Shown here in pieces: positions 10,675 to 22,850 of a DNA stretch of 64,000 nucleotides (its first letter is position 1; each line of letters opens with the position of its first letter). The notes under the pieces were generated by a model. That model ran no database searches. It saw only the letters and a list, made by a program, of their open reading frames with translations, and was not told where the DNA came from. The stretch is from Histoplasma ohiense (lineage: Eukaryota; Ascomycota; Eurotiomycetes; Onygenales; Ajellomycetaceae), in assembly GCA_017607445.1 (NCBI GenBank), contig JAEVHH010000002.1, positions 4,021,501 to 4,085,500 on the forward strand, read 5' to 3'. The translations under genes and the position numbers were made by a program.

Positions 10675-13600
10675 ACTCAAACCACAGACAAACTGAAACC
10701 CACATCTGTGATAGCTCATATCACCGAAACTCAGGATGATGAGGAGTGATTAGATGGTAGATTCCACATGTACATCACTATCCAACTAGACACCTCTAAT
10801 GGTCCTGAGCTGATTTGATGCCTAGTTGATTCTGGAGCAGATTTCAATTATATCTCTCATACTTACACTACTTCTAAAGGATGGAAACAGATTGGACCAC
10901 CATCTCAAGTGCAATATTCTGATGGATGACAAGGATATCAATATGGCATTGTTAATGCTATCTATAGAGCCACTGATGGGCTAGGTGAAACTTGAGCAAG
11001 CAAACTTAGCTTTTATTCTGTTAATCTAGCAGATGAAGATCTTTATCTAGATCTTCCATGATTATGAACAGTCAATCCTTTAATCGATTGGAAAGCATTA
11101 TCATGGCGATATTGAATCGGAGATACTAGGATTGAAATAACAGAATCAGAAGAATTTATCCATTCTATGCAAGAAACATCTACAACACCACTCTACTTTT
11201 GAGATGGCAATACCAAATCTTCTTTGGAATGACTATGTTCTATTAATGAAACTACTTTACCTCAAAACCTACAAGATCTCTTAACTGAATTTAAAGATAT
11301 CTTTTCTGCTGAAGCAGCAGCCAAGTTGGATGAGAACCCCATCATATCACATCATATTTGATTGCAAGACAGAAAGAAACCCCCTTATGAATCTTTATAC
11401 AACCTCTCAATAGCAGAACTAGATGCCTTACACAAATATCTAGAAGAAATGCTGTCACAGCAGTGGGTTTGTTCTACAAAGAGCCCTGCTGCTGCATCTA
11501 TTGTATTTGCAAAGAAAAAGAATGGAACTCTACGCCTTTGCATAGATTATCAAGGCCTTAACAAGATAACTATAAAGGATTGATATCCAATCCCTCACAT
11601 TGAAGAAATGTTAGATCGATTACAGAGCACTATCATCTTCTCTAAAATAGATCTTTGAGATGCCTACTACCGCATATGAATAGCAGAAGGAGATGAATGG
11701 AAAACAGCATTTCAAACTCAATATAGCAGCTATGAATTCTGAGTTATGCCTATGGGGCTCTGTAATGCTCCTGCTACATTCCAATCTTATATCAATGAAG
11801 TGCTGAAAGGCCTAGTTGATATCTGTTGCATTGTTTACCTTGATGACATTCTTATCTATTCCCAAAATACCAAAGACCATACGAAACACCTCCGATTAAT
11901 CTTTGAATGCTTACAGAAATATCGACTTTATGCTAAGGAAAGCAAATGCACCTTTTTCACTACTGAGGTTGAATTTCTTGGCTATATTGTATCACCTACT
12001 GGTATAGCCATGGATCGCAACCGAGTCGAAACTATTCTAAATTGGCCGAAACCTAAAGGTGTCTGTGATATTCAAGTTTTCATAGGATTTGCAAACTTCT
12101 ATCGCAGATTCATATATGCTTTTTCACAGATAGCTGCACCTCTTACAGATCTCCTTCAAAATGCTATAGATAAGCAAACTAAGTTCCAACTTAGTGATTC
12201 AGCAAGAAAAGCTTTCGTAAATTTGAAAGAAGCATTTGCACAAGCTATTCTACTGGTTCATTATGATCCGCGGAAGGAAACCCAAGTCGAAACAGATGCA
12301 AGCAAGGATGGAATTGCTGGTATTCTATCTCAACATCTAGAACCAGTACCAGAAACCTATCAAGAAGCTATGGAAATAGCATCAGAACAAAGCAAAGACA
12401 TAGATAATTCAGTGCCTACTCAAAGAAAAGAGTGGAGGCCCATTGCATTCTTTTCACAGAAGCTTTCTGGAGCTTCTAGAAACTATGACACTCATGATTT
12501 GAAACTTCTGACTATAGTGACATCATTTCATCACTGGCGACACTATCTGCAAGGCAATCTGTACTCAATTCAGGTCATAACCAACCATGATAATCTGAAA
12601 TACTTCCTTAGTACCAAAAGCTTGAACAATCATCAGACACATTGAGCAGAAGAGCTATCTGCTTATGATTTCTATGTGATCTATCAACCAGAACAGCTAA
12701 ACCCCACCGATCCACCTTCAAGACATCCAGACTATGTTATTTCCCCTGAGGATGTAGACTCAAAGCTGTCAATGCTGCCAGTTCTACAGAAAAAAATCCA
12801 CCAGGGACTTCATGGCTCTGATCAGAACAGCTTAGTAGATACCAAATCACCTTCAGTACAGAGAAGCTCAGATTGTTCTGCAGAGTATTCTTGTTTCCAA
12901 GGTTCCTTTGAAACTGGCACTGAAGATCATGAACTTCTCATGCCACATCTAGCAGTAATAAAAGCTGCTGAGAATGAAACAGGCCACAAACCACCTACTA
13001 ATCAGCTTCTAGACTTCATTAAAGAATTACAGGAGAGGGACGTCTTTACTGTAACTCAAAGCCAAGAAGTTGAGAATAGTGCAGAGTCTGGAACTCTTAG
13101 AGAAGCCTCTGATACCTCCAGAGATCCTTCAATCATCTGGCAAGTAGATGAAGATCATGGACTTCTACATCACAATCATGCTATCTATATTCCCCCTAGC
13201 AAAGCAATCACCCAGAAGTTATTACAAATACATCATGATGACCTCTGGGCAGGTCACTTTGGTATTGCCAGAACCTTAGAGCTTCTACATCGCAAATATT
13301 ACTGGAATACACTTCAAAAAGACATCGAAATGTACATCAGAGAGTGTGATATCTGTCAGCATGTTAAAGCTAAGAGGCATAAACCATACAGACAACTTGC
13401 CAAAATCCCCATGCCTACTAGACTGTTTAGTTCTCTTGCTATGGATTTCATCATTGGATTACCACCAGTAATTCGAAAGGGAATCACCTATGATAGTATT
13501 TTGGTCATACTGGACTGCTATACTAAACTAGCTAAGTACTTCCCTTGCATGACTTCAATTACTGCTCCTGATTTTGCAGAGTTGTTCATAGATGCTATTC

Positions 13601-14547
13601 TAAGCAATTACAGTTCACCTTTGTCTATCATATCTGATAGGGATAAGTTATTTACCAGTCACTACTGGTCAACATTCTGTTATTATTTACAAGTTAAGCG
13701 CAACCTGAGTATGGCATTCCACCCTCAAATCAATGGGCAAACAGAACGCCAGAACCAAACATTAGAGAACTATTTATGAGCATACTTGAACTACCACCAG
13801 GATAACTGAGTGGATCTACTTCCGCAGGCACAATTCGCCTACAATTCTGTTTCTCAAGCATCTATTGGTATGCCACTGTTTCGAGCACTACTAGGTTACA
13901 ATCCTGTTCCACTGAGAGAGGTAATTGATAAAGAATCTGAATCTGTAACCTCTATCAATCTTGAGCCCTTAGCTACAGCAAGGGTAAACAAATTACAAGA
14001 GATACAAAGCAACCTCCAAGTCAAAGTCCAAAAATCCTTCAAAAAGCAAGTGGAATACTATAACAGAAGGCATCAAGAGAAATCCTTTGCCATTGAAGAT
14101 CAAGTTCTTCTATCTTCCATGAATATAACAACTTCTAGGCCTTGCTGCAAGCTTGAAGATAAATGGTTTGGACTGTTTACAATTCTGAACACCATCAAAT
14201 CACAAGCATATCAACTAGATCTTCCAAGAACCTTTGGATCTATGCATCCTGTCTTCCATGTTACCTTGTTGAAACTCTATTATCAGAGACCAGGTGAAGA
14301 ACCTAAGAAACCTTCTGGCATCCTACTCAAAGGCAGAACAGAATATTTTGTTGAAGCTATTTTGAATAAACAATTGCACTGTAATAAGGAGCAATATCTT
14401 GTCAAGTGGGAAGGATATCCTAATACTGAGAACACTTGGAAACCCTCTAATAACCTTTTGAATTCCCGTAACCTTCTCAAAGAATATGAGAAGGTAAATC
14501 GAAATCGACCCCTTGTTAAGAAGAAGCATTCCAGAACACAACATTAG
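10675..14547 (+). pseudogene. Element B pol: protease, RT, RNase H, integrase, chromodomain
   Basis: One frame broken by TGA codons. The protease has DSGAD at 10828. The reverse transcriptase (11370-12050) has intact PMGL and YLDD (11836-11847), followed by RNase H with TDASKDGIAG (12290-12640). Integrase has an HHCC zinc finger (13230-13360) and a DDE core ending in NGQTERQNQTLENYL (13440-13780). A GPY/F-like region (14150-14290) and a chromodomain with YLVKWEGYP (14340-14510) complete it. Several TGAs stand where relatives have Arg (CGA) or Trp (TGG). This marks a chromovirus, a group whose integrases can direct insertion to heterochromatin. Confidence 0.92.
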
Positions 14548-14888
14548 TAGTTCTTCTATTTTTTCCTATAAAGGTTTTGAAGTTTCTACTTATCTACACT
14601 TCTGCTTCGAACTGTGAAAGATTCTTGAAGCTTAGTGGCACTCTTCTCCTTTTTTATTCTACAAGGTTTTAGAAGTTTAATGAGGCTACATTACAATTTC
14701 AAACCCTGATTGGAAGGAAAAAGCAAAGAACCAAGATATTATTCTGGGCATTATGCCCTTGGTGAAAAAACTATTTAAAAAAAAAAACACCCAAAGAACC
14801 CTCCAGAACACTGCCTATAATTTATTCTTCTTCCATGATACCAAATTCCCTTTCAATTTTCCTGATCCTTTCTACCAACTACAATCTG
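14548..14888. other. Convergent 3' region between B pol and the antisense gene
   Basis: Non-coding stretch between two genes that face each other. It contains a run of A around 14775-14790 but no frame I trust. Overlap of the two transcripts' 3' ends here is plausible but is inference. Confidence 0.5.
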
Positions 14889-15353
14889 TTAGTGATTATC
14901 TAGTGAAATTCTTTTGGTTATACATACTGTATAAAATGTCGTCTCCAAGCATTCAATATTTTGGGCCATCTCCCCCATCCACATAACCATTTTTTCCATT
15001 TTTTTGTTCATTTCCTTCTGAGCGTCCTCAATACGCTGCAGAACCACAAGAACTTCAGAGGAGAAGGCTGGGTTCAATGCAACCACAGGAGCAAGAGAAG
15101 CAGAGGAGGCAGCAGAAGCCAGCACAGCAACAGATTTCCCCTTGATAGAGGTTCTGCCAGCAGCAACATGGGCCTTTCAGCACCGTGAAGCACTGAGAAT
15201 GTCTCTGTCAACCTTATTTCACTCGAACAGGTAATACACATTGAGCTCCTTTATGAATTGCTTCTGCATAGCCAGCAATTCAGAGTATTTTCCCAGGCCC
15301 TTCTGAAATAACACCTCTAATGCCATTGCTTGCTCTTTGAAACGCGAGGGAAC
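14889..15353 (-). CDS. Element B antisense cysteine-cluster gene, exon 2
   Basis: Minus-strand frame of 155 codons in phase with exon 1 across a 57-base intron. It begins Val-Pro-Ser-Arg-Phe and has a helical segment around AMQKQFIKEL, an Ala/Ser-rich linker, and a likely coiled coil (EDAQKEMNKKMEKM) near the end. The stop is at 14889-14891. Two in-frame TGA codons (15219-15221 and 15177-15179) interrupt it; like those in pol they look like mutated Arg or Trp codons. The helical segment resembles exon 2 of the C-element gene (FAMYQTAVTRFI). Confidence 0.75.
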
Positions 15354-15410
15354 CTATTCCAGTGTTAACCTTATTGTTAAAAACCTTCAATATCCTTTCA
15401 ATAAACTCAT
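15354..15410 (-). other. Intron of the B antisense gene, donor mutated
   Basis: 57-base intron placed two codons after the last cysteine. The donor reads ATGAGT; a GTGAGT donor with one CpG-type G-to-A change would give it. The D1 copy shows GTGAGT at the same place. A GTTAAC branch-like motif precedes the acceptor, which ends in AATAG. The flanking frames join in phase 0. Confidence 0.65.
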
Positions 15411-15689
15411 GAGATCACAATGGGATCGATTCATATGGCATCTTTTACAGTTCTTAAATGCCACTTCCCAGACACAAAGAGGAACATCTTCTATCAATTT
15501 AAAGCAGCAAACACAACTCCCCAGCTCCAGGCTGTGAGCATACCACTTCTCTTCTGATTGCTCATTGATTTCTTCACACAGTTCCATGGATACATCCCCT
15601 GCAAGAATTTTTTCTGTCGCAGAATCAGCTGCAACATTCTCCTCAGTGACAAAATCCTGGATTTGCTGATTGACTGAAGTGAACGACAT
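15411..15689 (-). CDS. Element B antisense cysteine-cluster gene, exon 1
   Basis: 93 codons from an ATG at 15689; a longer frame would need a TTG start, so ATG is preferred. The first ~55 residues are acidic. Then come Cys59, 62, 72, 81, 84 and 91, spacing C-x2-C-x9-C-x8-C-x2-C-x6-C. The gene lies between pol and the 3' LTR and is read opposite to gag-pol. The same cluster, orientation and intron position occur in elements C, D1 and D2. The pattern resembles a Zn2Cys6 binuclear cluster with an enlarged first loop, but the basic residues of a DNA-binding version are sparse. Function unknown; zinc binding is inference. Confidence 0.8.
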
Positions 15690-16149
15690 AATATCTAATT
15701 CTATTCGAAGCAAGTTAGCAACCCCTTACTGAAAATAGAGACAAAGCAACACAATACTTACTGGCTGGGGATTTCTCTGGAAAATATCATTAAAAAACTA
15801 CTTTTACTGTTAACAAACATTTCTATATTGATAACCCACCGATCCTCTAGTGATTACTTACATTCTTTCTTCGAAATATCAATAGCAGGGGTGGGGGAAG
15901 GAATCTCTCAATAGCTTACCAGAATCAAGATTTGCTCAGAGGTTCTAGTCCTCTATATTCTTTGTGAAATCACATGTTCTATGGTTCTATTTACTTCTGT
16001 GTTGTCAGTTATGATTCTATTTACTTCTATGAGTTTTGTGTTATCAGTGAAACAACAAAGGTTCACTGTTGCTTGTTACCGCAAATTACCTACAATTACC
16101 CTACGATTTTTTGGCCCACTGGGACAGCGGCCCTTTCAGGGGGGGCAGT
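15690..16149 (-). promoter_or_regulatory. Upstream region of the B antisense gene, next to the 3' LTR
   Basis: About 460 bases without a convincing frame, between the antisense start codon and the 3' LTR. It holds a direct repeat TTCTATTTACTTCT (15985-15998 and 16015-16028) and, at the LTR border, the polypurine tract. It must contain the promoter of the antisense gene unless transcription starts inside the LTR; no TATA box is obvious. Confidence 0.45.
16138..16148 (+). promoter_or_regulatory. Polypurine tract of element B
   Basis: AGGGGGGGCAG immediately before the 3' LTR. This is the expected site for plus-strand priming in an LTR retrotransposon. Confidence 0.75.
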
Positions 16150-16531
16150 TGTAAGAAATCTGCACTAAGTTACCAGTGCTAGGCCGAAATTGGCGATTGT
16201 CCTAAAGATATGACATCGCTGAACATAGCACCACCAACATCATATCAGGTTTGAAATCAAGGCATTATCTTGCCACTTGCATCATACTATGTCATCTACA
16301 TCATAGCAAGTTCAATCTGTTTACAATACTGTGTATATAGATAGCAGCTGGCCCAATCTTCTAGAGGCCAGTGGATCATTCTGTTTTAATTTGATCCCTA
16401 TGTTCTACAATATCAATATTAATCCGAATCCCCTCTGATATATTACTGTATTATCTTCTACAACTTAATCCTTGCAGAGTCTTAAGAACTTCTTGTGATA
16501 TAAGCAGCTGATCCTCATACCGCTGCTTACA
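16150..16531 (+). repeat. Element B 3' LTR
   Basis: 382 bases, TGTAAG to CTTACA, followed by GTATA at 16532-16536, which repeats 9384-9388. Differences from the 5' LTR are nearly all transitions. Confidence 0.95.
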
Positions 16532-16536
16532 GTATA

Positions 16537-16848
16537 TTGTGTGGCTTATCTTGATAATATTGTAATCTATTCAAACACACTTGACAAACATGTCGTCCAT
16601 GTTAAGAACGTGCTGGAATGATTAAGACAATGGAGACTATATGCCAAACTTAGTAAGTGTACATTCCATGCAACAGAAATTGAATTTTTGAGTTTTGTGG
16701 TTACCACACAGAGCATTACTGTCAAGAAACACTATATCAACACAATTCTAGATTGATCAGAATCATGAACTATAAACAAATTACAAACATTTCTAAAATT
16801 CATCAATTTCTATTATCAATTCATATACAAGTTCTCAATAATAACAGC
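16537..16848 (+). pseudogene. Element C, second half of reverse transcriptase
   Basis: Continues the frame cut at 9388. It starts CVAYLDNIVIYS, so the second catalytic Asp of YLDD has become Asn. The thumb and connection follow and end in a FSIITA block. The next residues (PLTELLKDYE) are found at 23533 after line element L1, confirming that L1 interrupts C here. Confidence 0.85.
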
Positions 16849-17130
16849 CATCCTTACAACTACCCACGAACGTAGAGGTACATTTGAATTTTTCCATTTT
16901 CTAACTGTTTTTTGTATAATTTTAACCCTTCAATCCATTCAACATCATTGCACACCCTCTGCAATTACTCTACATGTGTGTACTGCACAGATTGGATGGT
17001 CATGAAGCTCTCAACATCCTTCCATTCACTCAAGAACATCAACACAGTCTACATCAGACCACTGAAGCTGAAGTCACTGATCAATTTTGTTACTGAAAAG
17101 ACTGGCAAGAGACAGAGAAAGACTGTTACA

Positions 17131-18560
17131 ATGTCTTCTTCAGTTCTCAAAGAAGTCAGTGACAGCATCTTCACAGCTATCTCTCAGCTACAGAAACAGT
17201 TTGAAAAGGCTCAACAGCAACAAAATCTGCAGCAGAAGACTTTCATCAAATTGACAAAGACTCTGAACAGCTGAATTGAGAAGAAGAAACAGTCAGTCAG
17301 TCAGAACTTTGCTCAAGTCTTCTGTGAAAGATTTATCATATATATGACAGCAGATCTGAGTGCAGCATCAACTCTAAAAGAGAATACTGTCTCAGACACT
17401 CACTCACAATTAAATTCAGTGAAGATAACTGTGAGAGAGTCAACTATCTGAATGAGTATTGTACAGAAGAAGAAAAATTCTGCTTTTTCTGAAGCTATCT
17501 CTGTCAAAACTGCAGCTTCCTCAGCTGACAGAGCTAGTGGAGCCAGTCTGCAGCTCAAGAACATCAGTCAGTCAAGAAGCTCTACAGAGAATATAAAGCA
17601 ACAGAAGAACTCATAAGTTCTCATCATTCTTCAGTCAGAGAAATGAATTGCTCAGCTGCAGTCATATACTGTGCAGCAGACAATTGTTGCAAACATTCAG
17701 AGAGTGAGAAATGTGGCTAATGTGCTGAAGATGAAGCTCATCAGAACAGATTGAATGATTATATCAAGCAACAGAGATATATATGATGCTCTGATCACTG
17801 AGAAGACAGTGACTACTCTCTGTGAAGTTCTTGACATCATAAAGATCCAGCTATCAGAGTAGTGATACAATTATACTGTCTCAGAAGTTCTGAAATTTGT
17901 TCAGAACTGAGAAGAGACAAGAATCCTCACAGATAAGATGATTGAGAAAGAGATTCTGACTCAAACAAAGATAAAATCAGTGAGCTGTCAATTCTCACAA
18001 TATGAAGTGAATCTTAAGATAGAGAAGATTACATGAATTGTCTTCTTTCTTATCTCAGTGAAAGACTTCTCACTCTTCAATGTCAGTGAGAGGATCAGAC
18101 TCATTGAGAAAAGACCACTGACAGTGAGATATGACTCAGAATATCAGAGATACTGTCACTCATCAAAGTGTGTGTGACTGATGAGATGCTTCAACTGCAG
18201 TGAGTCCACAAGCTGATATGAGAGATCAACAAATGTGAAGTGCAAGAGAGCATCACAGTGTGCCAACTGCTGTTAACTCTACTCAGCTGAGCATCAGCAC
18301 TGTTCTGCCATGCTCAGATATGTGAATGACATTCTCAGATGTCTAACTCAAAAGAAGCTAGCAGCTGTCTGCTGTCTTAATGACAGATGCCACAGAAATA
18401 CTCAGAAGCAGCAATCACTGTCAGCACAGCCAGTATTAATAATTACAGTAATGATATCTACATCATTCACTCAATCAACTCAGTCAACACAGCTCATCAG
18501 ACTAGCATCTCACAAGCAGATGACTACTCAGAGCTTCATCAGTGAAGAGAACATTATCTG
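17131..18560 (+). pseudogene. L1 ORF1 (gag-like, zinc knuckles)
   Basis: ATG at 17131 (MSSSVLKEVSD). A Gln-rich coiled-coil-like stretch is followed by a decayed middle part. Knuckle-type cysteines (CFNCSES, then CANC and HCSA) lie at about 18187-18305. The last part (18310-18560) is open for 83 codons. Stops interrupt the rest. ORF1 proteins of this type bind the element RNA. Confidence 0.75.
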
Positions 18561-18649
18561 ATAGATGATTCATATCAGACAACACTCAATCTGCACAGCA
18601 GAGCAGCAGTATAGCCAAGCAGTCAAAGAGCAGTCTAGTCTCAGTATAC

Positions 18650-19670
18650 AGACAACAGATCTGAAACTCTTCAATCTTATTCTGCAGATGAACTTTGACA
18701 GCAGCTCATCAAATAACTTCTTATACTAGAACATCAACATCAGCAACACAGCTGATGCTGCAGAAATAATCAGCAGAAAAATCATTCTCTACAGATCTTT
18801 TGAATAAATACAGTCAGAGCAGTTCTCTGTCACACAGCAGCTCTACAGCTTGCTTTCAAGCAGAGCTGTGAAGTGATCTGTATACAGAAGCCTTACACAC
18901 ACTCTGACATTAAAACTTCTAATCACTCAGTGTATGAGTACTTTGCATTTATAGATTACTGAGATGACACTAATCTGAAGCAGTGAGAGGAGAAGAGGCT
19001 CTGAGTCATGATATATGTATGCAAGAGTTCAAAAATAAGAGCACAGCAATACTGATCTGTGCAAAGCAGAGATCTACTGTGAGTCAGTGTCAATGACTGC
19101 TACATTTTCAATGTGTACAGACAGTCTGAGACAGACACAGTCATGAACTATCTGATCAATTTGAGCTCATCAGCTCACTATCTAGTAGATGAGGATTTCA
19201 ATGTACAATATAATATCTTTGAATCAGAGGCAGTGAATCTGCACTGAGAAGAGGAGCTTGTTCAATGAATCAGTGAATACAGAATGAACTTTATGAAAGA
19301 GATAGATATTTCAACTCATACAGCAGATTATATGATTGATCTCATCTTCTTCAATATGATCTTTACTTTCACTTCAGTGCATTAAGATTTACACTGCAGC
19401 TCAAATCATCAGTCTATAATTACTATACTGTCAACAACATCTCAGACACAGCAGAGCAGAGCTCAGATCAAAATCACAGACTCTCAGCTGAAGCTCTTTG
19501 CAGATTTTGTCAGAGATTTTATGATGAATATATCTTATTCAGATAGAGTTGAGAATGCAGTATAGCTTGATAATCTGATTCAATACTTCACTCAGAATCT
19601 TCTGACTGCAGCTCAGACAGTCAGTAAGTCAGTGCAACAAAAGCAGACTACAACTCTCTGATGAACAGCA
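18650..19670 (+). pseudogene. L1 endonuclease domain of ORF2
   Basis: Decayed AP-endonuclease-like region. A DEDFNVQ block stands at 19190 where relatives have GDFN. A strand ending THTADYMIDLIFFN follows at 19315, and a final NHQSI near 19408 replaces the catalytic SDH motif. Several stops. It would have nicked the target DNA. Confidence 0.65.
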
Positions 19671-21400
19671 GACTGCTGAAGAGTGCATTGAGAGCTCATC
19701 ACTCATCAGACAGAGATCACAAAACATCAGTTCAAGAATACAGTGTACAAGGTCAAGTGTGCATACTGAAGACAGATAATCAATGAGATCAGAGATGGCA
19801 GAGATCTGTACTGAGTGATAGTATAGTATAAACTGAAACTCAATCTCAGAGCATTTTCTTTGATGATTGAGAATCAGATTATAGAAGAGACAGCTGTCAA
19901 AGCTGAGACATTTCAGTAAATCATTCTGAAGTGATACAACTCAGCTGATGATCTGAAATACAATTCATTGAATGATGAGCACTGAAGTGGCATGGAAAAC
20001 CTGCTCTGAGACTCTCAGATTGAGATGAAGAAGGTAGAGTGCAACATCATTGAAATACAGAGTATCTCTTCAGATATGAATGAAATCACAGTGTGGCTGC
20101 TCAAAACATACTGACAGTATGTGTCTTTTTTTGTACAGCAGCTATACAACTGCTGCCTTCAGCTCTGTCACTTCTCACAAATCTGAAAACTGACAGAGAT
20201 AACAATGATATTTAAGATAGATAAGAGAGACAGAAGCTCAGTCTGCTTCTGAAGATTTATTACTCTTCTCTCAGTAATCTTCAAGAAGCTGAAATGCATT
20301 GTTGTAAGACAACTGACATATATAGCACTCATTTATGATATAGTCAGCTTGCAGTATGAAGAGATACTGCTCAGATGATTGACAATGAATCTGATAGCTG
20401 CTTTCACTCATGAGATGAAGACAGTCTTCACATAAAACAAGAAGATATTCATGATCACAATGAATGTGCAGAGTGTCTTTGATGCTGTGCTGTGCAGACA
20501 GCTGCTTCAGCAGATAACACAACAGAGATGATTGTGTGAGCTGCTACAACTCATTGACAGCTTTCTCACTGAACACAGAGCTCAGATCTGACTGAAGAGA
20601 ATCATTACAGCAATATATCAGATACAATGTGGCATATTACAGAAGTCTTCTCTGTCATCAATACTGTTTCTTCTGTATCTGACAGAGCTGCTGTGGCAGA
20701 ATCTGAAATTGCACTTTGACTATACAGATGATCTGAATACTTGACAGACTATACACTCATTTAACAGCAATGCTATTCTTCTCAGCCATGATATACAGAG
20801 TATTCTGAGATGAAGGGAGACAAACAAAATGATCTTCACATCAGAGAAACTTGAGATGATTCATCTCACAAGAAAGCAACACAATGAAACATCATCAGTG
20901 ATTGTGTCAGAGAATCTGATCATACACTCTGTCACTGCTTCAGCTGAACAGAAGTCAGCACTCTACTGACTGAGTGTATACTTTGATAGAAGATTCATCT
21001 GAAGATCATATATCTCTGTCTGAGTAAAAAAGACAAGAGCTGTAGCTCAGCACATCTGAAATTTAGAAAAGATCAGAGATGAGTCTTCAGCAGATACTCT
21101 GCAGAAGATGATCACTATCTGTGTGATTCTTTCACTGCTCTATAACACAGAGGTCTGATACAGCAGCTGCACACAGTCAGCAAGATATACAGACAGAAAT
21201 GAGAAGATCAGCTTTTATCTGAGATAACATGTAAAGACAGTTGAGAAGATGCTTATCATAGCAGTCAGAGAAATCCTTTCAGTTTTTCATATAACACTCA
21301 TTACAACTCTATACTGAGATGCTGAGCTCTCATCAGCAATGATAGCTCTGAAGAAGATCAAAATGCATTTCACAACAAGGCTTCAGATAATGAATGAGAG
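19671..21400 (+). pseudogene. L1 reverse transcriptase domain of ORF2
   Basis: The catalytic motif reads YTDD (20721-20732), preceded by PSLFLLYLTELLW-like sequence and followed by the thumb. Tyr-Thr-Asp-Asp replaces the more usual YADD, consistent with one GCN-to-ACN transition. Frame heavily interrupted. Confidence 0.75.
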
Positions 21401-21649
21401 ACATTCACTGACTTTATAAATAGCTTCCTCAATGATCACACATGAAAGAGAGACTGAAACTCAGCAGTATTCAAAGATCAAGATTCAGAGATTGAGAGTG
21501 CTGCTGTCTGCAGTCAATAGATCCACACTTGTCATTTCACACTACTCAGAGAGATGTAGAACAGATCTCACAGAGAATATAGATAAAAAAAATACTGTTC
21601 AGATATTCAAGAAATAGTGAGAAAGTCAATCTTCAACAGATCTATATGT

Positions 21650-22140
21650 TTTCTCAGATGAATCAGAACAGATTCTTGACAACAGCAGATAGATTGACTA
21701 TAGCTTTATAGTCTATCAGAGAAATAAACAGCTGATCAGCTTCTCAGCTGCACTGAGTTCTATATTATATATCTTCAACACTGAGACAGTTGACATCTGC
21801 TGTGTATTAGAGTATGCAGTGAAGCTTCTACTCTGTGTTACAGATGACAGCATCAACTCTTGAATCTGACTCTGTCTTGACAACATCTCAGTCATCTGAG
21901 ATATACAGAGCAGTGCAATAATCTTCTTGAACTGAGTCTACAGTCACTGTTATGAGCTTCTCAGACAATATAATGTGGATCTGAAATGAGTCTCTGAGTA
22001 TATGAGAATAGAGGATAATGAGAAAGCAGATTATCTGACTAAATGAATGATTTCATCTACTGCAGTCTCAGTCTATAAACTTGAGATTATGCCCACAGTC
22101 AGTGAGATCTGCACAGTGGTCAAGCAGCTCAGTTAAAAGA
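21650..22140 (+). pseudogene. L1 RNase H domain
   Basis: A segment beginning near DYSFIVYQRNK (21700) ends with EDNEKADYLTK (22011-22045), which resembles the C-terminal N-x2-AD-x-L-A-K block of LINE RNase H domains. Interrupted by TGA codons. Confidence 0.65.
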
Positions 22141-22559
22141 CAGAGTAAAAATGATGAAGCAGAATCTGTGAAAAACTCTCTGACTGATATCAGAGCTGAA
22201 GATTCAGCAGACTGACTGTGAAATATTAAGTAAAGATCTCTTCAGAGCTCATCATATCACAGTATACTCTTCATCACTAACTCACACTCTGCTTCTCTCA
22301 TGGAGACTTTTTCTGATATCACAGATACTTTCAGCATGCAGATGTGAGACTCATCTGTGTCTGTGAACACAATAAAAGCTCAGAATATTTGATACTCTGT
22401 CAACACTCACAGAGACACTTCCCTCACTGATTCAAAAGATCAGCAGCATAATCATACAACTGAGCAACAGCTGTTGTCTATCTAGAATCTCTGATCTCTA
22501 CAGACTTTGTAGAACTGCTTGATCACACACAGTTCTATATACAGTACTGCATAAGATAA

Positions 22560-22850
22560 TGCAGCTGTTTGAGCACACATCATCTGACAGCCCCCCACAG
22601 CAGTTCCAAGTCTATACAGATGATACAGATAGCACAACATTCAGTACAACTGATTCAATCAGTACAATAGATTCAATCAATGCAATCAGTACAATTGATT
22701 CAATCGGTACAAACAGTACAATTGGTTCAACTGATTCAATCAGTACAATCAGTTCAACCAATTCAATCAGTACAAATGGTACAATTGATACAATTGATAC
22801 AATTGATTCAATCAGTTCAATTGATTTAACTGATGCAAATGATTAAATTA
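22560..22850 (+). repeat. Short-period repeat in the L1 3' region
   Basis: Runs of GATTCAATCAGTACAAT-type units (6- and 12-base periodicity) open in one frame as a Thr/Ser/Ile/Asp repeat of 95 codons. The other L1 copy has the same array inverted at 39070-39330, so the array belongs to the element. I read it as a non-coding 3' tandem array rather than a gene. Confidence 0.7.

Larger units (their letters stand above)
9389..16531 (+). mobile_element. Element B: near-complete chromodomain gypsy retrotransposon
   Basis: Two 382-base LTRs (9389-9770, 16150-16531), both TGTAAG...CTTACA, flanked by a perfect 5-base duplication GTATA (9384-9388, 16532-16536). Order: LTR, gag, protease, reverse transcriptase, RNase H, integrase, chromodomain, an antisense cysteine-cluster gene, polypurine tract, LTR. 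It keeps many CpG sites and has the longest open frames here, so it is probably one of the youngest insertions. The interrupting codons I saw in gag-pol are TGA. It disrupted the reverse transcriptase of C. Confidence 0.95.

Noticed and set aside
14283..14544. Two minus-strand frames of 65 and 73 codons opposite the B chromodomain
   Set aside because: They are complementary shadows of the well-supported chromodomain frame and have no cysteine cluster or intron signals.
10675..14547. TGA as a sense codon (recoding or alternative code), because the breaks in B gag-pol are TGA
   Set aside because: TGAs stand at positions where relatives have either Arg or Trp, while ordinary TGG and CG-starting codons also occur in the same frames. 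Loss of CpG and GG explains both classes without recoding.
15974..16168. A small plus-strand gene running into the B 3' LTR
   Set aside because: It covers a direct repeat and the polypurine tract and ends in the LTR; nothing supports coding.
22559..22846. A Thr/Ser/Ile-rich protein gene
   Set aside because: It is a translation of a short-period DNA repeat in the L1 3' region; the other copy of the array reads in a different frame on the other strand.
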